NCBI GenBank assembly: GCA_031255055.1
Contig: JAIRTG010000126.1
Coordinates: 1-24,065 of the forward strand
Length of the DNA: 24,065 nt
DNA from: Prevotellaceae bacterium
GTDB lineage: Bacteria > Bacteroidota > Bacteroidia > Bacteroidales > Paludibacteraceae
Direction of reading: 5' to 3'
The notes beneath the pieces are model-generated. The model had not been told where the DNA came from. It did no database searches and saw only the letters and a program-made list of their open reading frames with translations. Below, piece after piece: positions 22,119-24,065 of the stretch. Within the stretch, counting starts at the first letter, position 1; each line of letters begins with the position of its first letter. The position numbers and the translations under genes were made by a program.

Positions 22119-22568
22119 ATGGAACGGAACCCGCCGAAAAAATCATATTACCCGCCGATGCACACTTGTGAGCATATTTTGAACAGGACAATGGTGCGCA
22201 TGTTTGCCTGTGAGCGATCGAAAAGTACGCATATCGAACGTAAAAAATCGAGATGCGATTATCTCCTGCCGAAAGAACCTGTTCCCGAACAGGTAGAAGA
22301 ATTAGCATATTGCGTAAATGAAGTTATTCAACAACATTTGCCTGTCACGATTGAATACTTGCAAAAAGAAGTAGCGGCGGAAGTGTTGGATGTTTCCAAA
22401 TTACCCAAAGATGTTCCCGAGACGTTGCGTATTGTCCGTGTGGGCGATTACGACGCCTGTCCCTGCATTGGAGATCATGTCGAAAACACATCGGAAATAG
22501 GTATTTTTCAAATCGTCAGCCACAATTATACCGACGGATGCTGGCGCCTTCGTTTCAAATTGATTTAA
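22119..22568 (+). CDS. AlaX-like aminoacyl-tRNA editing domain protein
   Basis: A 149-aa protein that appears to be a minimal form of the second additional domain (SAD) of alanyl- and threonyl-tRNA synthetases, used by free-standing AlaX proteins to clear mischarged tRNA. The zinc ligands are in place: HTCEH (His15, His19) near the N-terminus and CIGDH (Cys116, His120) near the C-terminus, with HVENTSEIG just after as in AlaX. It is about as short as the smallest AlaX proteins and lacks the beta-barrel N-domain. No signal peptide, so cytoplasmic. The mtgA gene follows after 15 bp. The family call comes from the two metal motifs and their spacing; the tRNA and amino acid handled are unknown. 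Confidence 0.75.
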   Translation: MERNPPKKSYYPPMHTCEHILNRTMVRMFACERSKSTHIERKKSRCDYLLPKEPVPEQVEELAYCVNEVIQQHLPVTIEYLQKEVAAEVLDVSKLPKDVPETLRIVRVGDYDACPCIGDHVENTSEIGIFQIVSHNYTDGCWRLRFKLI

Positions 22569-22583
22569 ATCACATTTAATATT

Positions 22584-23285
22584 ATGTTCTGCCGTATTTT
22601 AAGATTTCTGCGCAACGTCATTCTTGTTTTGTTTTTGCTGAGCGTTTTATCCGTGATTATTTACAGGTTTGCTCCTGTGTACTACACACCATTGATGGCC
22701 ATCCGATCGATTGAGGCCTTGAAAAACGGGAAAATACTTCAAAACAAAAAGACATGGGTAAAAATAGGAAATATTTCTCCCATGATGATTCGGGCGGTTG
22801 TTGCGTCCGAAGATAACCTTTTTATGCAACACAGTGGTTTTTCTGTTGATGATATAAAAAAAGCGATGAATGAAAATAAGAAAGGTCGGCGTTTGAGGGG
22901 AGGGAGTACTATCAGTCAGCAGACGGCAAAAAATGTATTTTTGTGGCCGAAACGTTCGTATGCGAGGAAAGCGCTCGAAGCCTATTTCACCCTGTTGATC
23001 GAATTATTTTGGTCGAAAGAACGTATCATGGAAGTTTATTTGAATGTGATCGAAACAGGAAATGGGATATATGGTGTCGAAGCCGCTGCAAAGCATTATT
23101 TCAGGGCGTCGGCGTCCGCCCTGTCGAAATCACAGTCGGCTCTCATTGCGGTTTGTCTGCCAAACCCCCGTAAATATAATCCCGCAAAACCGTCGCAGTA
23201 TATCCTCAAAAGGCAGTATCAAATAATGAATTTAATGGGAAAAATAGGAACGGTGGACTTAAAGAAGAAAAAAGATAAAAAGTGA
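22584..23285 (+). CDS. mtgA: Monofunctional biosynthetic peptidoglycan transglycosylase
   Basis: A 233-aa glycosyltransferase family 51 enzyme that polymerises lipid II into glycan strands at the outer face of the inner membrane. One N-terminal membrane segment (about 11-29, VILVLFLLSVLSVIIY) anchors it. The catalytic motifs are visible: ASEDNLFMQHSGF (74-86, Glu76), RGGSTISQQTAKN (105-117) and KERIMEVYLN (145-154). No transpeptidase domain follows, and the length is normal for MtgA. It sits between the AlaX-like and lipB genes with gaps of 15 and 12 bp, so the three are probably one transcript without an obvious functional link. Confidence 0.93.
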   Translation: MFCRILRFLRNVILVLFLLSVLSVIIYRFAPVYYTPLMAIRSIEALKNGKILQNKKTWVKIGNISPMMIRAVVASEDNLFMQHSGFSVDDIKKAMNENKKGRRLRGGSTISQQTAKNVFLWPKRSYARKALEAYFTLLIELFWSKERIMEVYLNVIETGNGIYGVEAAAKHYFRASASALSKSQSALIAVCLPNPRKYNPAKPSQYILKRQYQIMNLMGKIGTVDLKKKKDKK

Positions 23286-23297
23286 TTTTTAGAAAAA

Positions 23298-23987
23298 ATG
23301 AATAATACAATATTATATAGAGATTGGGGGATAATCGAATACCATGAAGCTTGGGAAGAGCAAGAAACGATATTTAATGAAACCATAAAGAAAAAGAAAC
23401 TGCAACAGCCTACCGATAATTTTTTGATTTTTTGTGAACATCCGCATGTTTATACTTTAGGAAAAAGCGGGAAGGAGGAAAATATGTTGTTGAATTACAT
23501 TCAATTGCAAGCCAAGAACGCGAGCTTTGTCCACACCGACAGAGGCGGCGATATCACCTATCATGGCTTTGGGCAGATTGTCGGCTATCCTATTTTTGAC
23601 TTGGACAACTTCAATCTCGGTCTGAAGCAATATATTCACAAAATAGAAGATTGTATGATTGATTTATTGAAATTGTATGATATAAATGCCACTCGTTTAG
23701 AGAAAGCGACAGGTGTTTGGCTGGATGCGGATAATAAAAACGCCCGAAAGATATGTGCAATCGGTGTAAGAAGTTCAAAATTTGTAACAATGCACGGTTT
23801 TGCTTTGAACGTAAATACCAATCTTGATTACTTTTCGCACATTAATCCGTGCGGATTTGTCGACAAAGGCGTTACTTCAATGGAAAAAGAACTCGGCCAA
23901 AAGTTGGATTTTACCGAAGTAAAAGAGCAATTAAGAACAATAATAGAAAATTATTTTCGCCAAATATTGTTTGATATTTATTTATGA
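23298..23987 (+). CDS. lipB: Lipoyl(octanoyl) transferase
   Basis: A 229-aa enzyme that moves octanoate from acyl carrier protein onto the lipoyl domains of 2-oxoacid dehydrogenases and GcvH, the first step of endogenous lipoate synthesis. The active-site motifs are complete: DRGGDITYHGFGQ (81-93), the KICAIGVRSSKFVTMHGFAL stretch (151-170) with Lys151 as the general acid, and NPCGF with the acyl-carrying Cys185. Length is typical. The family usually has YHGPGQ; here Phe replaces Pro. It is the last gene of the operon. The remaining 78 bp of the window contain nothing I can name. Confidence 0.95.
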   Translation: MNNTILYRDWGIIEYHEAWEEQETIFNETIKKKKLQQPTDNFLIFCEHPHVYTLGKSGKEENMLLNYIQLQAKNASFVHTDRGGDITYHGFGQIVGYPIFDLDNFNLGLKQYIHKIEDCMIDLLKLYDINATRLEKATGVWLDADNKNARKICAIGVRSSKFVTMHGFALNVNTNLDYFSHINPCGFVDKGVTSMEKELGQKLDFTEVKEQLRTIIENYFRQILFDIYL

Positions 23988-24065
23988 ATAAGCGTATTGG
24001 TTCTGATTGGTGTTCATTATCGAATAAAAAATTTAGAGGTATTATTTTGTGATAATCAAAATAGT

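Overview
The window looks like chromosomal DNA of a Bacteroidota bacterium, most likely order Bacteroidales; I cannot name the genus. The case rests on promoters of the Bacteroides type (TTTG, 19-20 bases, TAnnTTTG) before several genes, the scarcity of Shine-Dalgarno sequences, and typical Bacteroidales genes: a DAHP synthase/chorismate mutase fusion, a DUF5063/exonuclease/rRNA methyltransferase trio, a fused proline dehydrogenase/P5C dehydrogenase, and lipoproteins with short acidic N-termini.

Layout. 1-3288 (+): AT-rich end of a surface-polysaccharide locus: acetyltransferase (cut by the window edge), polysaccharide deacetylase, NAD-dependent sugar epimerase and undecaprenyl-phosphate glycosyl-1-phosphate transferase. 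3289-4121: gene-free gap. 4122-6604 (+): DUF5063 protein, DEDDy 3'-5' exonuclease, RlmI-type rRNA methyltransferase. 6801-7394 (+): ECF-like sigma factor with a clear promoter. 7804-12198 (-): fused proline-catabolic enzyme, then a YhhQ-type queuosine-precursor transporter. Directly before the transporter start is a 31-nt element that fits a preQ1-I riboswitch.

12199-16842 is an accessory, repeat-rich stretch. An AT-rich cassette holds a 355-aa lipoprotein with a possible DUF6973-like domain and two tandemly duplicated 129-aa lipoproteins. It is bracketed by two ~324-bp direct repeats, each a decayed copy of the start of a REP-associated tyrosine transposase (RAYT) gene. Around it lie GC-rich REP-like repeats (three in the window), hairpins built from a TAGTGAT/ATCACTA motif, an 80-bp triple repeat, and a 651-bp foldback-like element. 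That element has two 106-bp inverted arms enclosing about 20 copies of a 21-bp unit that is itself palindromic.

16843-18834 (-): DAHP synthase/chorismate mutase, with an intrinsic terminator inside its leader (possible attenuator), and a small membrane protein. 19007-21331 (+): an NfnA/NfnB-like flavin/iron-sulfur oxidoreductase pair. 21415-21843 (-): single-stranded DNA-binding protein. 22119-23987 (+): an operon of AlaX-like editing protein, monofunctional transglycosylase and LipB.

Best candidates for something undescribed are the lipoprotein cassette between RAYT remnants (perhaps an effector with a duplicated immunity-like partner, which is inference) and the foldback element with its palindromic array. 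All family calls come from reading motifs; no database search was run.
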